A stretch of DNA of 64,000 bases from Nocardioides cavernae (GTDB lineage Bacteria; Actinomycetota; Actinomycetes; Propionibacteriales; Nocardioidaceae): NCBI RefSeq assembly GCF_016907475.1, contig NZ_JAFBCA010000001.1, positions 4,340,001-4,404,000 on the forward strand, given 5' to 3'. The translations under genes were made by a program, and so were the position numbers. Under the pieces are notes generated by a model. The model ran no database searches and was not told the DNA's origin. It was given only the letters and a program-made list of their open reading frames with translations. Below, piece by piece: positions 25,869 through 34,170 of the stretch (its first letter is position 1; each line of letters opens with the position of its first letter).

Positions 25869-25891
25869 GTCGTCAATTGACGACTATTTTA
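25869..25891 (-). promoter_or_regulatory. palindromic operator plus -10 box of the nitroreductase gene
   Basis: GTCGTCAATTGACGAC (25869-25884) is a perfect 16-bp palindrome; on the minus strand the near-consensus -10 box TAAAAT (25886-25891) lies just upstream, so transcription starts within the palindrome. This is unusually A+T-rich for the window. A MarR- or TetR-type repressor is likely but not identified. Confidence 0.65.
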
Positions 25892-25906
25892 GGCGACTTA
25901 CTGTGC

Positions 25907-26791
25907 TTAGCCGCCGAGCACGCCGCGCAACGTCGCCGCGAACTCGTCCGGCTTGCCGGTCTGTCCGTACTCGCCGCCGAGGAACCCGTTGTGGCCGCCG
26001 GGGAAGACCACAGGCTCGACGCCCAGCTCCCGCGCGACGGCGTACCCGGCGCGCCCCGCGATCTCCCCGTCCGTCGGGCCTCCCGACTCCTCCCCGACGC
26101 CGATGAGGACGGTGGTCGACGCGTCCCGGACGGCGGCGAGGTCCGGGACGCGGGTGCATCCCTCGCCGCGCATGTTGGCCATGAGGCCGTCGTTGCGAGA
26201 GCCGTCGTCCTCGGCCGGCAGGCCGAACGCCGCAGGGTCCGGGACCGGCTCGTCGCCCGTCCACTCGCCGCGGTGCATCACGAGGCTGATGAAGCGGGCC
26301 ATCCCGGGGCCGATGCCCGCGGCGTCGTAGGCCGCGACCAGGTCGTCGCACGCCCGGCCGATGGCGGCGCCGTCGGGCAGCAGCGCGGCCATCGGCGGCT
26401 CGTGCGCCACCAGGACTCGTACGTCGTCGGGGTGCGCGGCGACCAGGAAGAGGGAGTTGACGGCGGCACCGGACGTGGCGAACAGGTCGACCGGTCCGAC
26501 CCCCAGTGCCTCGACGAGGGCGTGCAGGTCGTCGGCGTGCTGCTCCGGCGTCACCGCCGCCGTGTCGTCCTCGCGCGTGCTGCGCCCGACGTTGCGCGGG
26601 TCGGTCAGGACGAGCACCCGGTCGTCGAGCCGGGCCACGAGGCTGCCGAAGCCGGTGCTGTCCATCGGTGATCCGGCCAGGACCAGCGGCGGCCTGTCGG
26701 GAGTCGCGTCGGCGAGGTCGCCGACGACGTCGAAGGACAGGACTGCGCCGGGGACCGCGACGGTGCCGGGCGTGCGGGGTGCATCGGTCAT
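25907..26791 (-). CDS. alpha/beta-hydrolase fold protein with unusual nucleophile elbow
   Basis: 294 residues from ATG 26791 (the 12-residue-longer frame reaches into the divergent promoter). Fold features: PPLVLAGSPMDSTGFGSLVARL (oxyanion-loop region), RVLVLTDPRNVGRSTRED, and the elbow VDLFATSGAAVNSLFL, where the expected G-x-S-x-G reads A-T-S-G-A. VLIGVGEESG and VVFPGGHNGFLGGEYG provide acid and His positions. It is therefore probably a catalytic hydrolase with a relaxed elbow, or a degenerate one. Substrate unknown. Faces the pentapeptide-DinB gene. Confidence 0.82.
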   Translation of the reverse strand: MTDAPRTPGTVAVPGAVLSFDVVGDLADATPDRPPLVLAGSPMDSTGFGSLVARLDDRVLVLTDPRNVGRSTREDDTAAVTPEQHADDLHALVEALGVGPVDLFATSGAAVNSLFLVAAHPDDVRVLVAHEPPMAALLPDGAAIGRACDDLVAAYDAAGIGPGMARFISLVMHRGEWTGDEPVPDPAAFGLPAEDDGSRNDGLMANMRGEGCTRVPDLAAVRDASTTVLIGVGEESGGPTDGEIAGRAGYAVARELGVEPVVFPGGHNGFLGGEYGQTGKPDEFAATLRGVLGG

Positions 26792-26846
26792 GCCGCCATC
26801 ATCGAACCGGTCCCGGATCGTCCGCATCGCCCTTTAGTCTGCCCGG

Positions 26847-27644
26847 ATGACCGACTTCACCGAGCAGGACCTCTCCGGTTCGAGCTTCCAGCGGGTGGAT
26901 CTCTCGGGCAGCACGTTCCGGGGCGCCGACATGAGCGGCCTGGACGTCCGCGAGGTCGACCTGAGCCGCACCCGCGTGCGGGCGGCGTACTTCGACGGCG
27001 TCCGGATGACCGGCGTCGAGATCCCCGACATGGAGATCAGCGGCGAGGTCCTGCGACTCGTGGTCAACGGGGTCGACGTCGTCCCGCTCGTGGAGGCCGA
27101 GCTCAACCGGCGGATGCCCGAGCGCGCGCTGATGGCGCCGACCGACGTCGCCGGCTTCCAGGAGGCGTTCGCCGTCCTCGACCGGCTGTGGGGCGAGACG
27201 ATGGGGCACGCCCGGGCCGTGTCCGCCGAGCGGCTGCACGAGCAGGTCGAGGGCGAGTGGTCCTTCATCGAGACCCTCCGCCACCTCGGGTTCGCGCACG
27301 CGTGCTGGGTGGGCGGCGTGGTGCTCGCCGACCCTTCGCCCTGGCACCCGCTCGACCTGCCCTGGGACGAGGCGCCCCAGCACGAGGGAGTGCCCTGGGC
27401 CCGGCGGGTGCGGCCCGAGCTGCACGAGGTCATGGCCCTGCGTCGCCAGCGCCGCGCGACCGTGGCGGAGGTGCTCGACGGGCTGACCGACGCCGGGTTG
27501 GGCCGACCGGTCTCCTCGGCCACGCCGTTCCTCGCCGATGCCACCGGGCTCACCGTCGCCGACTGCCTGCGCGTCGTCCTCAACGAGGAGTGGGAGCACC
27601 GGCTATACGCCGAGCGCGACCTGGCGGTGCTGGCGGTCACGTGA
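26847..27644 (+). CDS. pentapeptide-repeat / DinB-like fusion protein
   Basis: 265 residues. About residues 5-60 are pentapeptide repeats (DLSGSSFQRVDLSGSTFRG, then ADMSGLDVREVDLSRTRVR), and about 100-260 form a four-helix DinB/DUF664-like domain with FIETLRHLGFAHACWVGG and a C-terminal LNEEWEHRLYAERDL; the spaced His residues resemble the metal triad of DinB-superfamily enzymes. The start is ATG 26847, with TAGTCT (26835-26840) 7 nt upstream, so the mRNA is probably leaderless. Its end overlaps the convergent flavoprotein gene by 8 nt. Function unknown; the combination is known in actinobacteria but uncharacterised as far as I know. Confidence 0.82.
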   Translation: MTDFTEQDLSGSSFQRVDLSGSTFRGADMSGLDVREVDLSRTRVRAAYFDGVRMTGVEIPDMEISGEVLRLVVNGVDVVPLVEAELNRRMPERALMAPTDVAGFQEAFAVLDRLWGETMGHARAVSAERLHEQVEGEWSFIETLRHLGFAHACWVGGVVLADPSPWHPLDLPWDEAPQHEGVPWARRVRPELHEVMALRRQRRATVAEVLDGLTDAGLGRPVSSATPFLADATGLTVADCLRVVLNEEWEHRLYAERDLAVLAVT

Positions 27645-28578
27645 GCCGCGCGGCGAGCGCGCGCCCCAGGCGTACGCCGGAGAGCCAGGCGGTCTCGACC
27701 TTGGGCGTCTCGCCCCACCCGTCGCCGCACACCCCGACCGGGCGGTCGCCGTCGACGAGGGCGTAGGGCTCCTCGCGCCGACCCGTCGGACGGGCGAAGG
27801 TCCAGCGGTGGACGTGGACGTCCTGCGGCTCGCCGATGTCGAGGAGCCTCCGGACGGCATGCAGCACCGCCGGTGCGGCGCCGGCCGGGTGGTCGAGGTG
27901 GCGCACGGCCAGCTCGGGCGTCGAGTGGGCGACCAGCACCGCGGCGTCGTCGCCGCGGCGCCGGCCGTCGTCGGCGATCCAGGCGACGTCGGGGTCGTCG
28001 TTGACGAAGGCCCCGTCGAAGCGCCCGGTCGGGCTGACGCCGTCCCAGGTGCGGTCGGACCACCGGCCGGCGACGGCGACGACCGGCTCCCACTCCCGGT
28101 CGAGCACCGCGGCGACCGGGTGGTCGCCGACGAGCCGGCGGGCCTGCGGGTCGGGCATGGCGAGCACGACGGCGTCCGCGTCGAGCTCCGCCAGCGCGTG
28201 CACCTCCAGGCGCTCGACGGCCAGGTCGGCGGCGAGGTCCTCGACCAGCGACCGCAGGCCGTGCGGCGCTCCCCAGCGCACCGGCCCGGTCTTGCTGTCC
28301 GGCGTGCCTCCGCCCAGCGCCGTGAACGTGTCGGTCCACTCGCGGGCCAGCCCGCGTGCGGACCAGTCGTCGACGACGGCGGCGAACCCGGGGTCGCTCA
28401 CGGTGAGGTAGGACGCACCGAGGTCGACGCGACGGTCCCACAGGGTGCGGACAGCCATCCGGCCGCCCGCAACGCGACCGCGGTCGAGGACGCGCGTGTC
28501 GAGGCCGGCCGCCCGGAGCTCGCGGGCGCAGGCGACCCCCGACAGGCCGGCGCCCACGACCACCACGTCGGCTCCCAT
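27637..28578 (-). CDS. FAD/NAD(P)-binding amine-oxidase-like protein (renalase type)
   Basis: 313 residues. The Rossmann FAD-binding motif is at the N-terminus (VVVVGAGLSGVACARELRAAG, dinucleotide G-x-G-x2-G) followed by TRVLDRGRVAGGRMAVRTL and DLGASYLTVSDPGF, typical of the short renalase-like/NAD(P)-binding flavoproteins. Near the C-terminus, LVDGDRPVGVCGDGWGETPKVETAWLSG is the second FAD-contact region. It may oxidise a small amine or reduced nicotinamide isomer; no substrate evidence. Diverges from the phytanoyl-CoA dioxygenase-family gene. Confidence 0.85.
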   Translation of the reverse strand: MGADVVVVGAGLSGVACARELRAAGLDTRVLDRGRVAGGRMAVRTLWDRRVDLGASYLTVSDPGFAAVVDDWSARGLAREWTDTFTALGGGTPDSKTGPVRWGAPHGLRSLVEDLAADLAVERLEVHALAELDADAVVLAMPDPQARRLVGDHPVAAVLDREWEPVVAVAGRWSDRTWDGVSPTGRFDGAFVNDDPDVAWIADDGRRRGDDAAVLVAHSTPELAVRHLDHPAGAAPAVLHAVRRLLDIGEPQDVHVHRWTFARPTGRREEPYALVDGDRPVGVCGDGWGETPKVETAWLSGVRLGRALAARLT

Positions 28579-28660
28579 GCGGCGACACTAGGTCAGGCGG
28601 CCAACGGGGCGCGCGAGAAAAGCAGGTGCGCGAGCAGCGCCCGGTGCGTAGAACCGGTCC

Positions 28661-29584
28661 ATGGACCTGCATGCCGCAACGAGGTCGTGGATCGAGGACG
28701 GCTTCGTCGTCCTGCCCGGCTACCTCCCCGCCACCGACCTCGCCCCGGCCGTCGACGAGCTCGGACTCCTGTTCCCGTCCGCGGCCGACTTCCACGACGG
28801 AGCCGACCCGGACCGCAACGCCCGGTTCGTCGGAGACGAGTTCGACGGGATCGACGGCTTCCCGTTCGCGAGCCCCGCACTGAACCGGATCCCGGTCTGC
28901 GACGCCCTCGTCTCGCTCGCCACGACGCTGCTCGGGACACCGGACATCCGTCTCTACTCGGCAGAGGCCTGGGCGAAGTACGAAGGCGCGGCCGACTACG
29001 AGCAGGACCTCCACCGCGACTACCTCAACCACACCGTCCTGGCGCCCTCCACTGCGCCGGCGTACCGCCAGCTCGAGCTCTTCGTCTTCCTCTCCGAGGT
29101 GACGGTCGAGCTCGGCGCACCGCGGATGGTTCCACGGACCGCCACGACGGACGGACTGCCCGCGAAGCCGAACTTCTTCCCGCGTCGCGACACCAGCGAC
29201 ACCGAGGCGGGGTTCGTGTCCCCGGCCGGGCGTCCCGACCTGTACCGGGAGGAGGTGCCGGCGACCGGACCGCCCGGGACCGTCGTGGCCTTCCAGCCGC
29301 AGACGGTGCATCGCGGGTCCGCGATCACCCGACCGCGCGGAGCGAGGTTCTCCATGCACCTCAACTACCGCCCGGCGGCTGCCGAGTGGGCGCAGCGCCA
29401 CGCGTGGGCCGACCGCAGCCACGACCCTGACTGGTACGACTTCGTCGAGCAGGCCGATCCGCGCCAGCTGGAGCTGTTCGGGTTCCCCGCCCCCGGTCAC
29501 CCCTACTGGACCGCCGAGACCCTCGACGGGGTGGGCCAGCGCTATCCCGGGCTCGACATGGCCCCGTGGCGTTCGAAGGCGTGA
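28661..29584 (+). CDS. phytanoyl-CoA dioxygenase (PhyH) family protein
   Basis: Fe(II)/2-oxoglutarate oxygenase-like protein of 307 residues. N-terminal WIEDGFVVLPGYLPATDL is the family opening; the metal-binding H-x-D is in QDLHRDYLNH (about residue 111) and the distal His in FQPQTVHRGSAITRPRG (about 218), with Arg for 2-oxoglutarate in RPRGARFSMHLNY. TAGAAC (28649-28654) ends 7 nt before ATG 28661, so a leaderless start is likely. Its substrate is unknown; many members hydroxylate small molecules rather than phytanoyl-CoA. Confidence 0.9.
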   Translation: MDLHAATRSWIEDGFVVLPGYLPATDLAPAVDELGLLFPSAADFHDGADPDRNARFVGDEFDGIDGFPFASPALNRIPVCDALVSLATTLLGTPDIRLYSAEAWAKYEGAADYEQDLHRDYLNHTVLAPSTAPAYRQLELFVFLSEVTVELGAPRMVPRTATTDGLPAKPNFFPRRDTSDTEAGFVSPAGRPDLYREEVPATGPPGTVVAFQPQTVHRGSAITRPRGARFSMHLNYRPAAAEWAQRHAWADRSHDPDWYDFVEQADPRQLELFGFPAPGHPYWTAETLDGVGQRYPGLDMAPWRSKA

Positions 29585-29591
29585 GGCTCCG

Positions 29592-30812
29592 TCAGCGCGT
29601 CGGGACCAGCGTCTGCCAGTCGCCCCACCCGGACCCGGGCACCAGTCGGTGGGGTTCGGAGCCATCGGTGTTGACGCTCCAGAGTGAGCCCCTCTCACCC
29701 GTGGGATCCCTCCTCACGAACAGGATCCGGTCACCCTCGGGCGAGAACGTGATGATGGAACCGACCGTGTCGGCATGACCACCCATGTCGGCCAGCGGGC
29801 CCACGGTCCCACTCGCCACGTCGAGCACGGCGAGCTCGTTCTCCCCATTCTCGACGGACACGAAGGCGATCCGATCACCGGTGGGCGACCACACCGGTCC
29901 CAGGGACCACCACGCGTTGCCGAGACCACCGCGGACGAGCACGCGAGCCCGGGAACCATCGGCCGCCGCGACGCCGAGTCCGTCCGGGGAGATGTAGGCG
30001 AAGGCGGCTCCGCCGGGCGAGTACGCGTACCAACCGTACGATCGTGGGTCGCCCTCCGGGAGGGTCCGGGGCGGGGAGCCGTCGACCGGGATCACCAGGC
30101 CGCCGGGGCCCAGGAGCCACGCACCGTCGGGTGACCACACGGGGTCCCAGTCGCCTCCCGTCATGAGGTCCGACGGGACGTCGAGCAGCGCCTGGCGCAC
30201 CCCGTCGAGCCCATAGATGCCCAGCGTGTGCTCGCCGTAGAAGTCGACCCACGCAGCGACGCGCGTGGAGTCGGGCGACCACGCGACGGCCCAGCCGTCG
30301 CCCGGGAACGATGCGAGGCGGTCGCCGGATGCGTCACTGATGGTGACGTTGCGGTTCCAGAGACAGTCCGGAGCCGGGGTGTCTCCGGCGGTCAGGGGGT
30401 CCCCCCGGTAGGCGAGGTACCGCCCGTCGGGGGACCAGATGGGTCCTTCTCCCCAATAGCCCGGACAATTGCCGTCCACACCGGGAGTGCCGTCCGCGAT
30501 CCGGATCCGGTTCCTGCCGTGCGCGTCGGCCACGTAGACGTCTCCGTCGATCGCGTACGCGAGCCGGCCCAGGGTCCCAAGAACCGGCGCCGTGGGGAGT
30601 GGCGTCGCAGGATCGGGCGTCGCACCCAGCTGTCGCTGGCTCGCCAACCCCACCACCAGGGCCACGGCAACGACCACGGTCGCCGCCACCACGCCAGAGA
30701 TGCGGCGATGGCGGGAGCGCCGGGCCCGGCGCAGGACGTCGTCAGGGTCCAGGGTCGGGGCTGGCGCGTTTCGACCTACCTCGTCGAAGAGGTCCTGCAG
30801 GTTCGAGCTCAT
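29592..30812 (-). CDS. membrane-anchored TolB-like beta-propeller, candidate anti-sigma partner
   Basis: 406 residues: a 44-residue cytoplasmic segment (FDEVGRNAPAPTLDPDDVLR and RRSRHRR), one helix (about 39-58, GVVAATVVVAVALVVGL), then an extracytoplasmic six-blade propeller with PD40-type repeats (SPDGRYLAYRG, SPDSTRVAAW, SPDGAWLLGP, SPTGDRIAFVS, SPEGDRILFVR). Its ATG overlaps the stop of the sigma-factor gene by 4 nt, so the two are coupled. By position it is an anti-sigma or co-sensor, although no zinc-binding anti-sigma motif is present. Function is therefore inference. Confidence 0.85.
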   Translation of the reverse strand: MSSNLQDLFDEVGRNAPAPTLDPDDVLRRARRSRHRRISGVVAATVVVAVALVVGLASQRQLGATPDPATPLPTAPVLGTLGRLAYAIDGDVYVADAHGRNRIRIADGTPGVDGNCPGYWGEGPIWSPDGRYLAYRGDPLTAGDTPAPDCLWNRNVTISDASGDRLASFPGDGWAVAWSPDSTRVAAWVDFYGEHTLGIYGLDGVRQALLDVPSDLMTGGDWDPVWSPDGAWLLGPGGLVIPVDGSPPRTLPEGDPRSYGWYAYSPGGAAFAYISPDGLGVAAADGSRARVLVRGGLGNAWWSLGPVWSPTGDRIAFVSVENGENELAVLDVASGTVGPLADMGGHADTVGSIITFSPEGDRILFVRRDPTGERGSLWSVNTDGSEPHRLVPGSGWGDWQTLVPTR

Positions 30813-31417
30813 GACCGGTCCTCCGTGACGGGAACGAACGCCGGGTCCGGTTCGAGAGGTGGCACTCGCGCGGCGAGGTCGCTTGACGCATCGAGGTGGG
30901 CCCGCAAGCTCTCGATGCCACGGGAGAGGCGGCTCTTCACCGTGCCGGCCGGAATGCCCATGACCTGAGCAATCCCCTCGACGGAGAGGTCGTCGGTGAA
31001 TCTCAGGACCAGGACTGCGCGTTGACCCGCTGGGAGCGCGGCCAGCGCTGCCACGAGAGGCCCGTCGCCTTCCTCGACCGCGGCGATGGCGCCCTCACTG
31101 GCCGAGTCGACCGAGTCCGGGACGGTGTCGAAGGACCGTTCCCGCCGCCACGGACGGCGCCGTGCGTCGACATGCTTCCCGACCAGCACGCGGTTGGCGT
31201 ACGCATCCACATGTCCGCCACGGACGATCCGCGACCATCGTGGGTACATCGCGACGAGGACGTCCTGCACCAAGTCGTCAGCCGAGGCCCAGTCCCCGCA
31301 CAGCAAGAACGCCTTTCGGCGCAGCGTCGAGGCCCGGACGATCATCCACTCGCGGAAGCCAGCATCGTCCGGAGCCGGATCACCTCCGCCGGATCTCGCC
31401 ACATCGACCATGACCAT
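30809..31417 (-). CDS. ECF RNA polymerase sigma factor, SigE-like family
   Basis: About 202 residues from ATG 31417 (a second ATG at 31411 is possible; the frame to 31528 is not supported). Region 2 is FREWMIVRASTLRRKAFLLC through DDLVQDVLVAMYPRW; region 4 is LPAGQRAVLVLRFTDDLSVEGIAQVMGIPAGTVKSRLSRGI, with the helix-turn-helix at the end. The spacing fits the actinobacterial SigE-like group of ECF factors. AGGGACGGG lies before the start. It precedes and is coupled to the TolB-like membrane protein, probably its regulator. It diverges from pepN. Confidence 0.92.
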   Translation of the reverse strand: MVMVDVARSGGGDPAPDDAGFREWMIVRASTLRRKAFLLCGDWASADDLVQDVLVAMYPRWSRIVRGGHVDAYANRVLVGKHVDARRRPWRRERSFDTVPDSVDSASEGAIAAVEEGDGPLVAALAALPAGQRAVLVLRFTDDLSVEGIAQVMGIPAGTVKSRLSRGIESLRAHLDASSDLAARVPPLEPDPAFVPVTEDRS

Positions 31418-31561
31418 GTCCCGTCCCTGAGCACTTCTCGCCCTCACCCACTGATCGTCACCAGAGGGCAGGAACGTTCCATCGTCCTCCCGAACCAGCT
31501 GCCGTGTAGACCAGTCGACGCCAGCCACCCTCCTCGACCCGGTTCGGCGCTACCGTGCAGC

Positions 31562-34015
31562 ATGTCCGAGGCCCGGAGTCTGACGCAGGACGAGGCACGC
31601 GAGCGCGCGGCACTCCTCGAGGTCGACCGCTACGACCTGGAGCTCGACCTCACCGGCCTGGCAGAGGGCGACACCCTCCGTGTCACGACCACCATCGCGT
31701 TCTCAGCGGCCACGGCAGGAGGCACGACGTTCGTCGACTGCCTGTCGGACGTCGAGGAGGCCACGCTCAACGGCCGTGCGTTGGCTACAGGGACACCCCC
31801 GCTCGGACGCCTTGAGCTACCCGACCTCGGGCCCGACAACGTGCTGGTGGTGCGCTCGGTCCAGCGCCGCACCGATGCCGGTCAGGGCATCCACCGCTCG
31901 GTGGACCCGAGCGACGGCGCGGTCTACGTGTGGACGAGCTTCGAGCCGGACGACGCCCGCGTGGTGTTTCCCTGCTTCGACCAGCCCGACCTCAAGGCCG
32001 TCTTCGGCATCAGCGTCCACGCACCCGTCGACTGGCTGGTCACGAGCAACATGGGCAGCGCAGCGGTCACGACAGCCGACGGCACGCGGCGGTGGACCTT
32101 CACGGACACGCCCCGGTTGTCGACCTACGTCCCGGTCGTCAACGCCGGGCCCTTCGTGGAGCTGCGCAGCACACGGGACGGCTACGACCTCGGCCTGTAC
32201 GCGCGGCGGTCCCTCGCCCCGATGCTGGACCGGGATGCCGAGGAGCTCTTCGACCTCACCTCGAAGGGCCTCGCCTTCTACGGCGAGCAGTTCGCGATGG
32301 CCTTCCCGGAACCCCGCTACGACCAGGTCTTCGTGCCGGAGTTCGGCGGCGCCATGGAGAACTACGGCTGTGTCACGTGGAGCGACGTCTTCATCTTCCG
32401 CGACCCGCCCTCCTACGCCGACCGGGAGGAGCGAGCCCTGGTCCTGCTCCACGAGATGGCGCACATGTGGTTCGGCGACATGGTGACCATGCGCTGGTGG
32501 GACGACCTCTGGCTCAACGAGTCCTTCGCGGAGTGGGCCTGCGCCTGGTCCGCCGTCCGCTGCACGGAGTTCACCGACATGTGGGCCCAGATGCTCGCCA
32601 CCGAGAAGCAGGATGCGTACGCCGCTGACGCAGCGCCGACCACGCATCCGATCCGTCAGGAGCTCGTCGACGTCGCGACAGCCGCGGCGAGCTTCGACGC
32701 CATCACCTACCCGAAGGGCGCCGCGGTCCTCAAGCAGCTCGTCGCCTTCGTCGGCGAGGACTCCTTCCTCGAGGGGCTGAGGAGCTACTTCGCCACGTAC
32801 GCCTGGGGCAACACCACGCTCGATGACCTGATCGCGGAGATCGAGTCGGCGAGCGGCCGCGACCTGTCCGACTGGGTCGTGAGCTGGCTGGAGACGTCAG
32901 GGGCCGATCGACTCACGCTCGAACGGCAGGACGGCGGACGCGTCCTGGTGGCGACGGCGCCGGGCGGCCGGGCACCACTGCCGCACCGCCTGCAGATCGG
33001 GTCGTACGCCGCGAGCAGCGAGGGCCTCACCCTGCTCGAGACGCTGTCCGTCGAGGTCGCCGGCGAACGGACGCAGGTCGACGGTGGCGCTGACGGGGAC
33101 CTGCTGCTGGTCAACGACGACGACCTCACCTTCGCCACCGTCCGCCCGGACCCGGTGTCCCTGGAGATCCTGCTGACCCGCGGAGGAGAGCTCCCGACCG
33201 CGGTGGGACGCACGTTGGCGCTCACCACTGCGTGGAGCCTGCTCTACGACGGAGAGCTGGGCGCCGAACAGCTCGTCGACTGCGGCGTGGGGGTGCTGTC
33301 GCGCGAGACGGCCGACTCCGTCATCGAACCCCTCCTCGGACGGCTCGTCGATGCGGCTGACCACTGGGCGCCCACCGCGGCGCGCGACCACCTCCAGTCG
33401 CGGGTCAGCGACCTGTGCATCTCGTTGGCGGACGCACCGGGTCGCCGGCTGGCTGCACTGCGCGGCCTCGCGCAGAGCGCCACCACACCGACGCAGCTGG
33501 AGTTCCTCGCCGCGCACGCAACCGAGCCGGACCTGCGGTGGAGACGCCTCATCCGTCTCGGCGAGCTCGACCAGCTGGTTGAGTCGGACGTCGAGTCGTT
33601 GCTCGCCGAGGACCCGGACCCCGACGCGTGGGTGAACGCCCTGCGGGCCCGGACGGCCCGTCCGAGCGCCGAGGCGAAGGAAACCGCCTGGCAGGCCGTG
33701 ATGATCGACCGCAAGGTCCCGCAGGACGTCCTCTTCCTGGTCGGCCGGTCCTTCTGGCGGCCTGGCCAGGACGACCTGGTGACGGCCTATGCGGAGAGGT
33801 TCCTGCAAGCGCTGCCGGAGCTCGGCAACGCGGGGATGCTGTGGGCCCTGTGCATGTCGCGCGGTTTCTATCCCGCGGTGGGGGGCGAGGACGACTTCCG
33901 CGACCGGCTCGGGACCGCTGCGGGTCAGGACGGTGTGAGCCCCGTCGTGCGGCACAACGTGAGGGAGCTCAACGACAGGCGGCGTCGACGCGAGTCCGCC
34001 CGCAGGGCCGGCTGA
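31562..34015 (+). CDS. pepN: aminopeptidase N (M1 family)
   Basis: Zinc aminopeptidase of 817 residues that removes N-terminal residues from peptides in the cytoplasm. Exopeptidase motif GGAMENYGCVTWSDV and the zinc site HEMAHMWFGDMVTMRWWDDLWLNESFAEW (split: HEMAH and the downstream Glu in NESFAEW) are intact at about 265-325, with a YPKGAAVLKQLVAF transition-state Tyr region. The C-terminal alpha-helical domain (about 500-817) is present. ATG 31562 is the start: TACCGT (31551-31556) ends just before it; the longer frame to 30896 is antisense to the sigma gene. Shorter than E. coli PepN, matching the actinobacterial Lys/Ala aminopeptidase type. Confidence 0.95.
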   Translation: MSEARSLTQDEARERAALLEVDRYDLELDLTGLAEGDTLRVTTTIAFSAATAGGTTFVDCLSDVEEATLNGRALATGTPPLGRLELPDLGPDNVLVVRSVQRRTDAGQGIHRSVDPSDGAVYVWTSFEPDDARVVFPCFDQPDLKAVFGISVHAPVDWLVTSNMGSAAVTTADGTRRWTFTDTPRLSTYVPVVNAGPFVELRSTRDGYDLGLYARRSLAPMLDRDAEELFDLTSKGLAFYGEQFAMAFPEPRYDQVFVPEFGGAMENYGCVTWSDVFIFRDPPSYADREERALVLLHEMAHMWFGDMVTMRWWDDLWLNESFAEWACAWSAVRCTEFTDMWAQMLATEKQDAYAADAAPTTHPIRQELVDVATAAASFDAITYPKGAAVLKQLVAFVGEDSFLEGLRSYFATYAWGNTTLDDLIAEIESASGRDLSDWVVSWLETSGADRLTLERQDGGRVLVATAPGGRAPLPHRLQIGSYAASSEGLTLLETLSVEVAGERTQVDGGADGDLLLVNDDDLTFATVRPDPVSLEILLTRGGELPTAVGRTLALTTAWSLLYDGELGAEQLVDCGVGVLSRETADSVIEPLLGRLVDAADHWAPTAARDHLQSRVSDLCISLADAPGRRLAALRGLAQSATTPTQLEFLAAHATEPDLRWRRLIRLGELDQLVESDVESLLAEDPDPDAWVNALRARTARPSAEAKETAWQAVMIDRKVPQDVLFLVGRSFWRPGQDDLVTAYAERFLQALPELGNAGMLWALCMSRGFYPAVGGEDDFRDRLGTAAGQDGVSPVVRHNVRELNDRRRRRESARRAG

Positions 34016-34170
34016 CGATCAGCGGTCCGCCTCAGCAGCCCATGTCGATGCCGCTGAAGTAGACCATCGCGAACGGCACTGCGACGAAGGTCCGGGGCTA
34101 CCTGACGTTCCCGGTCCGGTCGGGACTCGCGACCCGTGCGCCGCACGGGGCGAGCTTCCATCCTGAGGAC

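Noticed and set aside
30896..31561. N-terminal extension of pepN
   Set aside because: Antisense to the sigma factor gene; M1 homology starts at ATG 31562.
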